Of a DNA stretch of 6,284 nucleotides, positions 6,104 through 6,284 are shown piece by piece. The position numbers were made by a program, and so were the translations under genes. Positions within the stretch are counted from its first letter, which is position 1, and each line of letters opens with the position of its first letter. The notes under the pieces are model-generated. The model made no database searches, was not told where the DNA came from, and worked only from the letters and a program-made list of their open reading frames with translations. The DNA lies in contig DKQR01000219.1 in NCBI GenBank assembly GCA_002471805.1, positions 1 through 6,284 of the forward strand, read 5' to 3'. Origin of the DNA: Fidelibacterota bacterium UBA7303. Its GTDB lineage: Bacteria > Fidelibacterota > Marinisomatia > Marinisomatales > UBA1611.

Positions 6104-6284
6104 ATCTATTAATTGGATTACTTTTTATTACTGGTTTCATTTGGGCTCAGGTCCTGGATAACCCTGGCAATTCACCAACTCATGTTTTGAGTACAATCAG
6201 GGACGCTGAAATAAGTAAGCCTCTTCCTGCAAGTTTCGATGTGAAATGGGTGGATTCTTTATCTTTACTATTGCCCTGTGAGGG
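6100..6284 (+). CDS. N-terminus of an exported protein, truncated by the window edge
   Basis: An ATG at 6100 overlaps the stop of the AroQ-like gene by four bases (ATGA) and opens a frame that stays open for 61 codons to the window end. The product begins with a signal peptide, MNLLIGLLFITGFIWA, with likely cleavage before Q17. The mature part seen includes 'STIRDAEISKPLPASFDV' (30-47) and 'VDSLSLLLP'. Too little is present to assign a family. The signal peptide, the overlap and the uninterrupted frame make it a real gene, and it shows that the operon continues past the window. Confidence 0.75.
   Translation, partial: MNLLIGLLFITGFIWAQVLDNPGNSPTHVLSTIRDAEISKPLPASFDVKWVDSLSLLLPCE

Noticed and set aside
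5967..6161. 64-codon + strand frame spanning the end of the AroQ-like gene and the next start
   Set aside because: It overlaps two better-supported frames joined by an ATGA overlap and has no plausible protein features.

Overview
The window is a compact, gene-dense bacterial chromosome segment of moderate to low GC. All supported genes are on the + strand. I see no tRNA, rRNA, CRISPR array, insertion sequence or phage gene. The gene content (ureohydrolase, rRNA/tRNA 2'-O-methyltransferase, MgtE, membrane glycosyltransferase, secreted proteins of unknown role), the scarcity of Shine-Dalgarno sequences and the heavy stop/start overlap fit a Gram-negative bacterium of the FCB group. An uncultivated marine lineage such as Marinimicrobia is a guess from general resemblance only; no marker in the window settles it.

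Layout. Bases 1-344 hold the C-terminal third of an arginase/agmatinase-family enzyme. After 51 unremarkable bases, a complete TrmH/SpoU-family RNA methyltransferase lies at 396-1145. A 198-base gap follows (1146-1343). It contains an imperfect hairpin just after the methyltransferase stop and probably the promoter of the next unit, although no convincing promoter box is visible.

From 1344 to the window end, seven genes are packed without real gaps: a CPBP (CAAX-type) intramembrane protease homologue, the Mg2+ transporter MgtE, a membrane-anchored family 2 glycosyltransferase, a secreted DUF3108-like protein, a small polytopic membrane protein of unknown function, a protein with the type II dehydroquinase (AroQ) fold, and the start of another secreted protein. 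The junctions are 4-base overlap, 4-base gap, 1-base overlap, 8-base overlap, 4-base overlap and 4-base overlap. This suggests one translationally coupled operon. Five or six of the seven products are membrane-embedded or exported, so an envelope-related role is a reasonable inference, but no pathway can be named.

The most notable observation is the AroQ-like protein. It keeps the N-terminal signature of type II dehydroquinases and their length, but the catalytic Tyr, Asn and His positions all appear replaced. It is therefore probably not a dehydroquinase despite how automatic annotation may label it. A second point is the N-terminus of the CPBP gene, where a better-looking start lies upstream in another frame and a two-base indel would join it to the membrane domain.
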